A stretch of DNA of 64,000 nt, from contig NZ_BQUN01000068.1 in NCBI RefSeq assembly GCF_026008495.1, positions 139,926 to 203,925 on the forward strand. Direction: 5' to 3'. Below are positions 1-8,629 of the stretch, piece by piece; the stretch's first letter is position 1, and each line of letters opens with the position of its first letter. Below the pieces are notes generated by a model, which was not told where the DNA came from, did no database searches, and saw nothing but the letters and a program-made list of their open reading frames with translations. The stretch comes from Streptomyces sp. A012304. GTDB taxonomy: Bacteria > Actinomycetota > Actinomycetes > Streptomycetales > Streptomycetaceae. A program made the translations under genes and the position numbers.

Positions 1-1007
1 CGGAGAGCCTCGGCTGGTTCGACGCGGACGGCCGGCTGTCCGGGGCCGGGCTGGTGCTGTACCGGCCGGTGCCCAGGCTGAAGAAGTACCTGGCGTACCT
101 GCCGGAGGGGCCGCTCGTCGACTGGTTCGCGCCGGACCTGGTCGAAGGCTGGCTGGAGCCGATGCTCGCCCACCTCAAGGCGCGGGGCGCGTTCTCGGTG
201 AAGATGGGCCCGCCGGTCGTCGTACGGCGCTGGAGCGCCGACGCCGTCAAGGCGGCCGTCGCGGACCCGGCCGCCCACCGGCTGCGCGACGCCGAGCCGA
301 CCTCCGAGGAGCCGCGCGCCCTCGCCGTCGCCGACCGGCTGCGCCGTTCCGGCTGGCGGCAGACCGACCCCGGCGGCGAGGACGGCTTCGCCGCCGGACA
401 GCCCCGGTACGTCTTCCAGGTGCCGTACGAGGGGCGGTCGTTGCAGGACATCCACCAGGGGCTCAACCAGCAGTGGCGGCGCAACATCAAGAAGGCCGAG
501 AAGGCCGGGGTGAAGGTGGTCCGCGGTGGCCCCGAGGATCTGGCGGCGTTCTACACCCTGTACACCGAGACCGCGGAGCGGGACCGTTTCATCCCGCGCC
601 CGCTGTCCTACTTCCAGCGCATGTGGACCGCGCTGAACGCCGAACACCCCGACCGTATGCGGCTCTACCTCGCCCACCACGACGGCGACGTCCTCGCCGC
701 GGCCACCATGCTGACCGTCGGCCGGCACGTCTGGTACTCCTACGGCGCCTCCACCGCGCGCAAGCGCGAGGTCCAGCCGAACAACGCCATGCAGTGGCGC
801 ATGATGTGCGACGCCCACGAACTGGGCGCCGCCGTGTACGACCTGCGCGGCATCACCGACACCCTGGAGGACTCCAACCACCTGCTCGGCCTGCTCCGCT
901 TCAAGGCCGGCACCGGCGGACAGGCGGTGGAGTACCTGGGGGAGTGGGACTTCCCGCTGAACCGGCTGCTGCACAAGGCGCTGGACCTGTACATGTCCCG
1001 GCGCTGA
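1..1007 (+). CDS. FemAB-family aminoacyltransferase, C-terminal part (start outside window)
   Basis: The frame is already open at base 3, so the start lies to the left of the window; about 334 residues are visible. The family (FemX/FemA/FemB, GNAT-like double fold) transfers an amino acid from aminoacyl-tRNA to lipid II at the membrane during peptidoglycan bridge formation; in Streptomyces this bridge is normally one glycine. Supporting blocks are QQWRRNIKKAEKAGV (nt ~462-515), the acidic stretch YTETAERDRF (nt ~559-590) and the C-terminal region with GITDTLEDSNHLLGL and a terminal EYLGEWDFPLN. No neighbour to the left is visible. Several paralogues usually exist per genome, so the exact acceptor cannot be stated. 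Confidence 0.85.
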   Translation, partial: ESLGWFDADGRLSGAGLVLYRPVPRLKKYLAYLPEGPLVDWFAPDLVEGWLEPMLAHLKARGAFSVKMGPPVVVRRWSADAVKAAVADPAAHRLRDAEPTSEEPRALAVADRLRRSGWRQTDPGGEDGFAAGQPRYVFQVPYEGRSLQDIHQGLNQQWRRNIKKAEKAGVKVVRGGPEDLAAFYTLYTETAERDRFIPRPLSYFQRMWTALNAEHPDRMRLYLAHHDGDVLAAATMLTVGRHVWYSYGASTARKREVQPNNAMQWRMMCDAHELGAAVYDLRGITDTLEDSNHLLGLLRFKAGTGGQAVEYLGEWDFPLNRLLHKALDLYMSRR

Positions 1008-1038
1008 ACCGCTTCGGCTCAGGGCACGCGGGCGGGAC

Positions 1039-1212
1039 GCGGGCCCGGAGCCGTGGGGTCATGGGGCCATGAGGGCGTGGGGCCATGAGGCATGAGGGCA
1101 TGAGGCATGAGGGCACGAGGGCGTGGGGCCATGATGCTGGTGAGGCCGTGAGGCCGTGAGGCCGTGAGGCCATGAGGGTGCGGGCCGTCCGGCAGAGCGC
1201 GGGCCCGGAGCC
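1039..1212. repeat. Degenerate 8-10 bp repeat array flanked by a 14-bp direct repeat
   Basis: Between the FemAB stop and the next gene lie about a dozen degenerate copies of GGCCATGAGG / GGCATGAGGG / GGCCGTGAGG (nt ~1056-1178). The array is flanked on both sides by GCGGGCCCGGAGCC (1039-1052 and 1199-1212). Open frames across it give only repetitive Pro/His or Arg-rich peptides, so it is not read as coding. It fills most of the 366-bp gap before the EamA gene. The exact flanking repeat suggests slippage or duplication; function unknown. Confidence 0.7.
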
Positions 1213-1306
1213 ATTCGCTCATGAGACCAGTGACGCCGCCAGCCGTCCGGCATGCGAGACACCGTCGGGACAGTGGCATAACCGCTTCACACACCTGACC
1301 GAGTCC

Positions 1307-1326
1307 ACTACCCTGCACCGGGTAGT
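1307..1326. promoter_or_regulatory. 7-bp inverted repeat upstream of the EamA gene, possible operator
   Basis: ACTACCC-TGCACC-GGGTAGT is a perfect dyad with a 6-nt spacer, 48 bp before the preferred GTG start of the transporter gene. The arms fit a dimeric repressor site better than a terminator, since no transcript should end here. The cognate regulator is unknown. Confidence 0.4.
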
Positions 1327-1373
1327 ACATCGTGATGGACATGCCCTTCCCGGCCCGGACCCGAGGAACGCCC

Positions 1374-2300
1374 GTGAACACCCCCGACACCGCCACACCC
1401 GCCCCGTCGGCCGCAGCAGCCAAGGCGACGCGCGGCGGTCCGGCGCGTCGGGGCTCCCTCGGCCCGGTCGGCCTGGTCCTCGCAGGCGGCGTCTCGGTCC
1501 AGTTCGGCGGTGCCCTCGCGGTGTCGCTGATGCCGAGGGCGGGCGCGCTGGGCGTGGTGGCCCTGCGGCTGCTCGTCGCGGCCGTCGTGCTCCTGCTGGT
1601 GTGCCGCCCCCGGCTGCGCGGCCACTCCCGCGCCGACTGGGGCACGGCCGTCGTCTTCGGCATCACCCTCGCCGCGATGAACGGCCTCTTCTACCAGGCC
1701 GCCGACCGCATCCCCCTCGGCCCGGCGGTCACCCTGGAGGTCCTCGGCCCCCTCGCCCTGTCCGTCCTCGCCTCGCGCCGGGCGGTCAACCTGGTCTGGG
1801 CGGGCCTGGCACTCGCCGGTGTCTTCCTGCTCGGCGGCGGCAGCGGCTTCGGTGACCTCGACCCGGTGGGCGTCGCCTTCGCCCTGGGAGCGGGCGCGAT
1901 GTGGGCGGCGTACATCGTCTTCAGCGTCCGCGTGGGGCGCCGGTTCCCGCAGGCCGACGGGCTCGCCCTCGCGATGGCGGTGGGCGCGCTGCTGTTCCTG
2001 CCGCTGGGCATCGCGGGGTCGGGGGCGAAGCTGGTCGACCCGGTGGTCCTCGGCCTGGGCGCGGCGGTGGCCCTCCTGTCCTCCGTCCTGCCCTACACCC
2101 TCGAACTCCTCGCCCTGCGCCGCCTGCCCGCCTCCACCTTCGCGATCATGATGAGCCTGGAGCCGGCCCTCGCGGCGGCGGCCGGCTTCCTGCTCCTCGG
2201 CCAGACGCTGTCCCTCATGGAGGCCGCCGCGATCGCCCTGGTCATCGCGGCGAGCATGGGGGCGGTGCGCACACAGGTGGGGTCCGCCCGCCACAATTAA
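1374..2300 (+). CDS. EamA/DMT-superfamily inner-membrane transporter (RhtA-like)
   Basis: The protein is 308 residues from GTG 1374, which has GAGGA six bases upstream; an in-frame GTG at 1332 would add 14 residues but lacks a good ribosome site. About ten hydrophobic segments form two EamA repeats of five helices, beginning at [20 protein letters not shown] and ending at [20 protein letters not shown]. Such proteins export amino acids, nucleosides or other small metabolites; the pattern is closest to RhtA (threonine/homoserine efflux), but the substrate cannot be read from sequence. The gene stands alone between a dyad (1307-1326) and a 14-bp palindrome just after its stop. Confidence 0.85.
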   Translation: MNTPDTATPAPSAAAAKATRGGPARRGSLGPVGLVLAGGVSVQFGGALAVSLMPRAGALGVVALRLLVAAVVLLLVCRPRLRGHSRADWGTAVVFGITLAAMNGLFYQAADRIPLGPAVTLEVLGPLALSVLASRRAVNLVWAGLALAGVFLLGGGSGFGDLDPVGVAFALGAGAMWAAYIVFSVRVGRRFPQADGLALAMAVGALLFLPLGIAGSGAKLVDPVVLGLGAAVALLSSVLPYTLELLALRRLPASTFAIMMSLEPALAAAAGFLLLGQTLSLMEAAAIALVIAASMGAVRTQVGSARHN

Positions 2301-2301
2301 T

Positions 2302-2315
2302 GCAAGCATGCTTGC
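2302..2315. promoter_or_regulatory. 14-bp perfect palindrome GCAAGCATGCTTGC, probable operator of the Atu-like operon
   Basis: GCAAGCATGCTTGC is fully self-complementary with no loop, lies two bases after the EamA stop and 33 bp before the first gene of the carboxylase operon, and is followed by a T-rich stretch. A loop-free palindrome makes a poor terminator but a typical TetR-family operator. The operon ends in a TetR gene (12091-12699), so autoregulation from this site is the simplest inference. Confidence 0.55.
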
Positions 2316-2347
2316 TTGTTTTTTGGTGCGCTGCCATGCTCCTCGCC

Positions 2348-3142
2348 ATGGCAGACCCGACGCCCGTGCTCGACGACCTGCGTGCCGAAAGCGACGAACT
2401 GGACCGCCTCGTCGCCGCGTCGACACCGCAGCGGTGGACGCTCCCCACCCCCGCCCCCGGCTGGACCGTCGCCCACCAGATCGCGCACCTCGCCTGGACC
2501 GATCACTCGGCCCTCACCGCCGTCACGGACGAGGACGGCTTCCGCGCGCTGGTGGAGCAGGCCCTCGCCGCCCCCGACACCTTCGTCGACCAGGGCGCGG
2601 AGGAACTCGCCCGGCTCCCGGTCCCCGCACTCCTGGCCCGCTGGCGCGAGGGCCGCGCCGCCCTCGACGAGGCCGTGCGCAAGGCACCCGAGGGCGCCCG
2701 CTTCCCCTGGTACGGACCGCCGATGTCGGCCGCCTCCCTCGCCACCGCCCGGCTCATGGAGACCTGGGCGCACGGCCTGGACGTGGCGGAGGCCCTCGGC
2801 GTCACCCGCGCCCCCACCGACCGCATCCGCCACATCGCCCGGCTCGGCGTCCGCACCCGCGACTTCGCCTTCGGCGTGCGCGGACTGCCCGCCCCCACCG
2901 ACCCCGTCCGCGTCGAACTCCTCAGCCCGTCCGGCGAGGTGTGGGCCTACGGCCCGCAGGACGCCCCCCAGCGCGTCACCGGCCCCGCCCTCGACTTCTG
3001 CCTCCTGGTCACCCAGCGCGCCCACCGCGCCGACCTGGCCCTGCGCGCCGAGGGCCCCGACGCCGACCGCTGGCTGGACATCGCCCAGGCCTTCGCGGGC
3101 CCGCCCGGCAGCGGCCGTCCACCCAAGGGGGCGGCCGGGTGA
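2348..3142 (+). CDS. TIGR03084-type metal-binding protein (DinB/MDMPI fold)
   Basis: 264 residues from ATG 2348 (an in-frame ATG at 2336 is possible). The N-terminal half is the DinB/mycothiol-dependent maleylpyruvate isomerase four-helix fold: [14 protein letters not shown] near residues 38-51 and [13 protein letters not shown] near 137-149 carry the His/Glu residues that would bind a divalent metal. Proteins of this type sit in actinobacterial acyl-CoA degradation clusters, but their reaction is not established to my knowledge. It is the first gene of the operon and overlaps the AtuA gene by four bases (GTGA), implying translational coupling. Confidence 0.8.
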   Translation: MADPTPVLDDLRAESDELDRLVAASTPQRWTLPTPAPGWTVAHQIAHLAWTDHSALTAVTDEDGFRALVEQALAAPDTFVDQGAEELARLPVPALLARWREGRAALDEAVRKAPEGARFPWYGPPMSAASLATARLMETWAHGLDVAEALGVTRAPTDRIRHIARLGVRTRDFAFGVRGLPAPTDPVRVELLSPSGEVWAYGPQDAPQRVTGPALDFCLLVTQRAHRADLALRAEGPDADRWLDIAQAFAGPPGSGRPPKGAAG

Positions 3143-5004
3143 CCCTGCGCGTCGGGAACTTCTCCGGCTTCTACGGCGACCGCTTCGACGCCCTGCGCGA
3201 GATGCTCGACGGCGGCGGGCTCGACGTCCTCACCGGCGACTACCTTGCCGAGCTGACCATGCTGATCCTCGGCCGGGACCGGCTGAAGGACCCCTCCGCC
3301 GGATACGCCCGCACCTTCCCGCGCCAGCTGGAGGAGTGCCTGGGCCTCGCCCACGAGCGCGGCGTCCGGATCGTCACCAACGCCGGCGGGCTGAACCCGG
3401 CCGGACTCGCCGACGCCGTGCGGAAACTGGCGGACCGGCTCGGCATCCCCGTACGGGTCGCGCACGTCGAGGGCGACGACCTCACCGCCGCGCACCCCGG
3501 CAGCCTCACCGCCCACGCCTACCTCGGCGGCTTCGGCATCGCCGCCTGTCTGCGGGAGGGGGCCGACATCGTGGTCACCGGGCGGGTGACGGACGCGGCG
3601 CTCGTCACCGGGCCCGCCGCCGCCCACTTCGGCTGGGGGCCCACGGACCACGACCGGCTCGCGGGAGCCGTCGTCGCCGGACACGTCCTGGAGTGCGGGA
3701 CGCAGGCCACGGGCGGCAACTACGCCTTCTTCCGCGAGGGCGACGTGCGCCGGCCGGGCTTCCCGCTCGCCGAACTCCACGCCGACGGCAGCAGCGTCAT
3801 CACCAAGCACCCCGGCACGGGCGGCTTCGTCGACGTCGGCACGGTCACCGCCCAGCTGCTGTACGAGACGGGCGGCGCCCGGTACGCGGGACCCGACGTC
3901 ACCGCCCGCCTGGACTCCGTACGGCTCACCCAGGACGGCCCGGACCGGGTGCGGATCGACGGCGTGCGCGGTGAGGCGCCGCCGCCGACGCTGAAGGTCG
4001 GCCGCACACGCGTCGGCGGGTTCCGCAACGAGGTCGTCTTCGTGCTGACCGGGCTCGACATCGAGGCCAAGGCCGCGCTGGTGCGCGAGCAGATGGCCGA
4101 AGCGTTCTCCAAGTCCCGCCCCGCCGAGGTGCGGTGGGAACTCGTCCGCGCCGACCGGCCCGACGCCGACACGGAGGAGACGGCGAGCGCCCTGCTGCGG
4201 CTCGTCGTGCGCGACCCCGAACAGGCGGTCGTGGGGCGGGCGTTGAGCGGAGCGGCCGTCGAGCTGGCGCTGGCGAGCTACCCCGGCTTCCACGTCCTCG
4301 CGCCGCCCGGCAAGGGCTCCCCGTACGGCGTGTTCGAGGCGACGTACGTCCCCCGGGACGCGGTGGAGCACGTGGCCGTGCTGGACGACGGACGCCGGGT
4401 GCCGGTGCCGCCGGTGGCCGAGACGCTCGGCCGCCGGGTCTCCGTGCAGCCAGTGGCCGAGGCCCCCGGCCGCCGGGTCTCCGTGCCGCCGGTGGCCGAG
4501 ACTCCCGTACCCGGTGATGACGGACGCGGGTTGTCCGTGCCGCCGATGGTCGAGGCCCCCGCACTCGGTGACGACGGACGCCGGGTGACCGTGCCGTCGG
4601 CCGTCGAGCCCCCCGTACTCGGCGACCGTCCGGTTGCGGAGCCTTCGCTTCCGGAACGGCTGCCCGCCGGGCCCGTCCGGCGTGCCCCTCTCGGGCTCGT
4701 GGCCGGCGCCCGCAGCGGGGACAAGGGCGGGGACGCCAACGTGGGCGTGTGGGTGCGGTCGGAGACGGCCTGGCGGTGGCTCGCCCACGAGCTGACCGTC
4801 GAGCGCTTCCGGCAACTGCTCCCGGAGAGCGCCGGCCTGCCGGTCACCCGGCACGTGCTGCCGGGCCTGCGCGCCCTGAACTTCGTCGTCGAGGGCCTCC
4901 TCGGCGCCGGTGTGGCCGCTCAGCACCGCTTCGACCCGCAGGCCAAGGCGCTCGGCGAGTGGCTGCGCTCCCGCCACCTGGACATACCGGAGGACCTGCT
5001 GTGA
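3139..5004 (+). CDS. AtuA-like protein (DUF1446 with C-terminal AtuA-like domain)
   Basis: 621 residues from GTG 3139. The N-terminal ~410 residues match the AtuA/DUF1446 domain (start [15 protein letters not shown], then [20 protein letters not shown] and [20 protein letters not shown]); the last ~90 residues, from [20 protein letters not shown], are the small AtuA-like C-terminal domain. AtuA is required for acyclic terpene (citronellol/geraniol) use in Pseudomonas, biochemical role unknown. An unusual Pro/Val-rich repeat linker (residues ~416-505) separates the two domains; typical family members have a short connection. Overlaps the carboxylase beta gene by GTGA. Substrate here could equally be another beta-methyl-branched acid. 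Confidence 0.85.
   Translation: MTLRVGNFSGFYGDRFDALREMLDGGGLDVLTGDYLAELTMLILGRDRLKDPSAGYARTFPRQLEECLGLAHERGVRIVTNAGGLNPAGLADAVRKLADRLGIPVRVAHVEGDDLTAAHPGSLTAHAYLGGFGIAACLREGADIVVTGRVTDAALVTGPAAAHFGWGPTDHDRLAGAVVAGHVLECGTQATGGNYAFFREGDVRRPGFPLAELHADGSSVITKHPGTGGFVDVGTVTAQLLYETGGARYAGPDVTARLDSVRLTQDGPDRVRIDGVRGEAPPPTLKVGRTRVGGFRNEVVFVLTGLDIEAKAALVREQMAEAFSKSRPAEVRWELVRADRPDADTEETASALLRLVVRDPEQAVVGRALSGAAVELALASYPGFHVLAPPGKGSPYGVFEATYVPRDAVEHVAVLDDGRRVPVPPVAETLGRRVSVQPVAEAPGRRVSVPPVAETPVPGDDGRGLSVPPMVEAPALGDDGRRVTVPSAVEPPVLGDRPVAEPSLPERLPAGPVRRAPLGLVAGARSGDKGGDANVGVWVRSETAWRWLAHELTVERFRQLLPESAGLPVTRHVLPGLRALNFVVEGLLGAGVAAQHRFDPQAKALGEWLRSRHLDIPEDLL
4386..4650 (+). repeat. Tandem ~45-75 bp repeats inside the AtuA-like gene
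   Basis: In-frame repeats encode variations on [13 protein letters not shown]: (V)[55 protein letters not shown] and [15 protein letters not shown]. They form a flexible inter-domain linker. Strong DNA-level similarity between units suggests recent expansion. Confidence 0.75.
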
Positions 5005-6599
5005 CCGTCCTGTCGTCGGCGCTGGACACCGGCGCGTCCGACTACCGAGCCCACCGCGAGGCCATGCTCGCCAAGCTGACCGACCTGGACGCCGAGCACG
5101 CCAAGGCGCTCGCGGGCGGCGGCGAGAAGTACCTGACCAGGCACCGCGAACGCGGCAAGCTGCCGGCCCGCGAACGCGTCGAGCTGCTGCTCGACCCCGA
5201 CACACCGTTCCTGGAGCTGTCCCCGCTGGCCGCCTGGGGCAGCGACTACGCGGTCGGCGCCTCGCTGGTCACCGGCATCGGGGTGGTCGAGGGCGTGGAG
5301 TGCGTGATCACCGCCAACGACCCGACCGTGCGCGGCGGCGCCAGCAACCCCTGGAGCCTGCGCAAGGCCCTGCGCGCGAACGACATCGCGCTCGCCAACC
5401 GCCTGCCGGTCATCAGCCTCGTCGAGTCGGGCGGCGCCGACCTGCCCTCCCAGAAGGAGATCTTCATCCCCGGCGGCGCCATCTTCCGGGACCTCACCCG
5501 GCTGTCCGCCGCCGGCGTCCCGACCGTCGCCGTGGTCTTCGGCAACTCCACCGCCGGGGGCGCCTACGTCCCCGGCATGTCCGACCACGTGATCATGGTG
5601 AAGGAGCGGGCCAAGGTGTTCCTCGGCGGGCCGCCCCTGGTGAAGATGGCCACCGGGGAGGACAGCGACGACGAGTCGCTGGGCGGCGCGGAGATGCACG
5701 CGCGCGTGTCGGGCCTCGCCGACCACTTCGCCGTCGACGAGCACGACGCCCTGCGCCAGGCGCGCCGCGTGGTCGCCCGCCTCAACCACCGCAAGGCCTA
5801 CCCCGACCCCGGCCCGGCGGCCCCGCCGAAGTACGACCCGGAGGAGCTGCTGGGGATCGTCCCCGGCGATCTGAAGGTGCCCTTCGACCCGCGCGAGGTG
5901 ATCGCCCGGATCGTCGACGGCTCCGACTTCGACGAGTTCAAACCGCTGTACGGGACGAGCCTGGCCACCGGCTGGGCGACCCTGCACGGCTACCCGGTCG
6001 GCATCCTCGCCAACGCCCAGGGCGTGCTGTTCAGCGCGGAGTCCCAGAAGGCCGCCCAGTTCATCCAGCTCGCCAACCAGCGGGACATCCCCCTGCTCTT
6101 CCTGCACAACACCACCGGATACATGGTCGGCAGGGAGTACGAGCAGGGCGGCATCGTCAAGCACGGCGCGATGATGATCAACGCCGTCTCCAATTCGCGG
6201 GTGCCGCACCTGTCGGTCCTGATGGGCGCGTCCTACGGCGCCGGCCACTACGGCATGTGCGGCCGCGCCTACGACCCGCGCTTCCTCTTCGCCTGGCCCA
6301 GCGCCAAGTCCGCCGTCATGGGCCCGCAGCAGCTCGCCGGCGTCCTGTCGATCGTCGCCCGCCAGTCGGCCGCCGCCAAGGGACAGCCCTACGACGAGGA
6401 GGCGGACGCCGCGCTGCGCGCGATGGTCGAGCAGCAGATCGAGTCCGAGTCGCTGCCCATGTTCCTGTCCGGGCGGCTGTACGACGACGGCGTCATCGAC
6501 CCGCGCGACACCCGCACCGTCCTCGGCCTGTGCCTGTCGGCCGTGCACACCGCCCCCTACGAGGGCGCGCGCGGCGGCTTCGGCGTCTTCCGGATGTGA
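5001..6599 (+). CDS. Acyl-CoA carboxylase, carboxyltransferase (beta) subunit
   Basis: 532 residues from GTG 5001. Transfers CO2 from carboxy-biotin to an acyl-CoA. Both crotonase-fold halves are present: N half with SLVESGGADLPSQKEIF and FGNSTAGGAYVPGMSD, C half with GILANAQGVLFSAESQKAAQ and the oxyanion region MGASYGAGHYGMCGRAYDP. The sequence looks like the methylcrotonyl-/geranyl-CoA carboxylase beta class (MccB/AtuC) rather than the propionyl-CoA class, in keeping with the AtuA neighbour. GTGA overlap with the gene upstream; the biotin-carrying alpha subunit starts 8 bp downstream. Confidence 0.92.
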   Translation: MTVLSSALDTGASDYRAHREAMLAKLTDLDAEHAKALAGGGEKYLTRHRERGKLPARERVELLLDPDTPFLELSPLAAWGSDYAVGASLVTGIGVVEGVECVITANDPTVRGGASNPWSLRKALRANDIALANRLPVISLVESGGADLPSQKEIFIPGGAIFRDLTRLSAAGVPTVAVVFGNSTAGGAYVPGMSDHVIMVKERAKVFLGGPPLVKMATGEDSDDESLGGAEMHARVSGLADHFAVDEHDALRQARRVVARLNHRKAYPDPGPAAPPKYDPEELLGIVPGDLKVPFDPREVIARIVDGSDFDEFKPLYGTSLATGWATLHGYPVGILANAQGVLFSAESQKAAQFIQLANQRDIPLLFLHNTTGYMVGREYEQGGIVKHGAMMINAVSNSRVPHLSVLMGASYGAGHYGMCGRAYDPRFLFAWPSAKSAVMGPQQLAGVLSIVARQSAAAKGQPYDEEADAALRAMVEQQIESESLPMFLSGRLYDDGVIDPRDTRTVLGLCLSAVHTAPYEGARGGFGVFRM

Positions 6600-6607
6600 G
6601 ACCAGAC

Positions 6608-8629
6608 ATGACCGCACCCGACCCGGTGACCATGACTCCCGACCCGGTGACCATGACTTCAGACCCGGTGACCACGACTCCCGACCCGCAGGCCGTTGCC
6701 GCTGACCCAGTGGCGACCACTTCCGCCCCTGCGGCGACCATTTCCAACCCCGTGACGATCTCTTCCGTTCTCGTGGCGAACAGGGGTGAGATCGCCTGCC
6801 GTGTCTTCCGCACCTGCGGTGAGTTGGGAATCCGGACGGTCGCCGTGCACTCGGACGCCGACGCGCACGCCCTCCACGCGCGCGTGGCCGACACAGCGGT
6901 ACGACTGCCCGGCGCGGCGCCCGCCGAGACGTATCTGCGCGGCGACCTGATCGTGAAGGCGGCCGTCGCGGCGGGCGCGGACGCCGTGCACCCCGGCTAC
7001 GGCTTCCTCTCCGAGAACGCCGACTTCGCGCGCGCGGTCCTGGACGCGGGCCTGGTGTGGATCGGGCCGGCGCCGGAGGCGATCGAGGCGATGGCGTCCA
7101 AGACGCGCGCGAAGCGGTTGATGGGCCTGGAGCCCCTGCGTCCGCAGGACGTGACCGAGGCCGACCTGCCGGTCCTGGTGAAGGCGGCGGCGGGCGGCGG
7201 CGGGCGCGGCATGCGGGTCGTGCGCCGCCTTGAGGAGCTGGACGGCGCGCTGGAGGGCGCGCGCGCCGAGGCCGCGAGCGCCTTCGGCGACGGCGAGGTC
7301 TTCGTCGAGCCCTATGTGGAGAACGGCCGCCACATCGAGGTGCAGATCCTCGCCGACGCGCACGGCACGGTGTGGGCGCTCGGCACCCGCGACTGCTCCC
7401 TCCAGCGCCGCCACCAGAAGGTCGTCGAGGAGGCGCCGGCACCCGCCCTGTCCGAGGACCTCGCCACGGAACTGCGCACCCTGGCCGTACGGGCCGCGCG
7501 GGCCGTCTCCTACGTCGGCGCGGGCACCGTCGAGTTCCTCGTCGCGGACGGCCGGGCGCACTTCCTGGAGATGAACACCCGCCTCCAGGTCGAACACCCG
7601 GTGACCGAGGCCGTCTTCGGCCTGGACCTGGTGGCGGAGCAGATCCGTGTGGCCGAGGGCCACGCCCTCCCGCAGGAACCGCCACGCGCGCGTGGCCACG
7701 CGATCGAGGCCCGCCTCTATGCCGAGGACCCGGCGAACGGCTGGACCCCCCAGACCGGCACGCTGCACCGTCTCGCCGTCCCCGCCGGGGTCCGCCTGGA
7801 CACCGGTCACGGCGACGGCGACGAGATCGGCGTCCACTACGACCCGATGCTCGCCAAGGTCGTCGCCCATGCCCCCACGCGCGCAGAGGCCGTCCGCAAG
7901 CTGGCGGGAGCGCTGGAGCGGGCGACGGTCCACGGCCCGCCGACCAACCGTGACCTCCTCGTGCGCTCCCTGCGCCACGAGGAGTTCACGTCGGCCCGCA
8001 TGGACACGGGCTTCTACGACCGTCACCTCGCCGCCCTCACCGAACCCGCGCCCGACCCGCACGCCCCCCTGGCGGCGGCCCTCGCCGACGCGCACGGCCG
8101 CTCCCGCTTCGGCGGCTGGCGCAACCTGCCCTCCGGGCCCCGGACCAAGCGCTACGCGATGGCCGGCGAGGAGCACGAGGTCCACTACCACCACACCCGG
8201 ACCGGCCTGGCGGCCGACGGCGTGCTGGTCGTCCACGCCGACGCGCACCTCGTGATCCTGGAGACGGACGGCGTACGGCGCCGCTTCGAGGTGGCCCGCT
8301 ACGGCGACCAGGTCCACGTCAACAACACGACGCTCACCGCCCTGCCTCGCTTCCCCGACCCGACGGCCCACCGGGCCCCGGGCTCCCTCCTCGCCCCGAT
8401 GCCCGGCACCGTCGTCAAGATCGCGCCCGGTCTCGTCACCGGATCGAGTGTGCGGGCGGGCGAACCGATCGTGTGGCTCGAAGCGATGAAGATGCAACAC
8501 GTCATCGCGGCCCCGGTGACGGGGACGCTGACGGCCCTGCCGGTGACGACGGGAAAACAGGTGGAGGTCGGCATGGTGCTGGCGGTGGTGCGAGAGACCC
8601 CCGACCCGCACGCGAAGGAGTCACAGTGA
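6608..8629 (+). CDS. Acyl-CoA carboxylase, biotin carboxylase/biotin carrier (alpha) subunit
   Basis: 673 residues from ATG 6608. Domains in order: an unusual 50-residue N-terminal extension built from D-P-V-T-M-T repeats; biotin carboxylase N domain (SSVLVANRGEIACRVFRTCG); ATP-grasp with the glycine loop AAAGGGGRGMRVV and LEMNTRLQVEHPVTE; C-terminal carrier with the biotinylation motif EAMKM (Lys628). It would carboxylate biotin with ATP and bicarbonate and hand it to the beta subunit. Compared with relatives, about eight residues (normally AAAGVPVLE-like) appear missing between SKTRAKRLM and GLEPLRPQD, at the hinge into the ATP-grasp B domain. GTGA overlap with the next gene. Confidence 0.92.
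   Translation: MTAPDPVTMTPDPVTMTSDPVTTTPDPQAVAADPVATTSAPAATISNPVTISSVLVANRGEIACRVFRTCGELGIRTVAVHSDADAHALHARVADTAVRLPGAAPAETYLRGDLIVKAAVAAGADAVHPGYGFLSENADFARAVLDAGLVWIGPAPEAIEAMASKTRAKRLMGLEPLRPQDVTEADLPVLVKAAAGGGGRGMRVVRRLEELDGALEGARAEAASAFGDGEVFVEPYVENGRHIEVQILADAHGTVWALGTRDCSLQRRHQKVVEEAPAPALSEDLATELRTLAVRAARAVSYVGAGTVEFLVADGRAHFLEMNTRLQVEHPVTEAVFGLDLVAEQIRVAEGHALPQEPPRARGHAIEARLYAEDPANGWTPQTGTLHRLAVPAGVRLDTGHGDGDEIGVHYDPMLAKVVAHAPTRAEAVRKLAGALERATVHGPPTNRDLLVRSLRHEEFTSARMDTGFYDRHLAALTEPAPDPHAPLAAALADAHGRSRFGGWRNLPSGPRTKRYAMAGEEHEVHYHHTRTGLAADGVLVVHADAHLVILETDGVRRRFEVARYGDQVHVNNTTLTALPRFPDPTAHRAPGSLLAPMPGTVVKIAPGLVTGSSVRAGEPIVWLEAMKMQHVIAAPVTGTLTALPVTTGKQVEVGMVLAVVRETPDPHAKESQ
6617..6720 (+). 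repeat. Tandem ~24-bp repeats at the 5' end of the carboxylase alpha gene
   Basis: Units of the form GACCCGGTGACCATGACTCC recur three to four times and then decay, encoding D-P-V-T-M-T-P / S-D-P-V-T-T-T-P. Each unit contains an in-frame ATG or GTG, so the true start could be any of several; I keep the first. The canonical domain begins only at nt ~6764. Confidence 0.7.

Noticed and set aside
4920..7685. 921-codon minus-strand frame, and other very long antisense frames (e.g. 2947-5205, 6659-8611, 25977-29285, 59200-61959)
   Set aside because: They mirror conserved enzymes on the other strand, are Arg/Pro/Gly/His-rich, and contain no domain; this is the expected by-product of high GC3.
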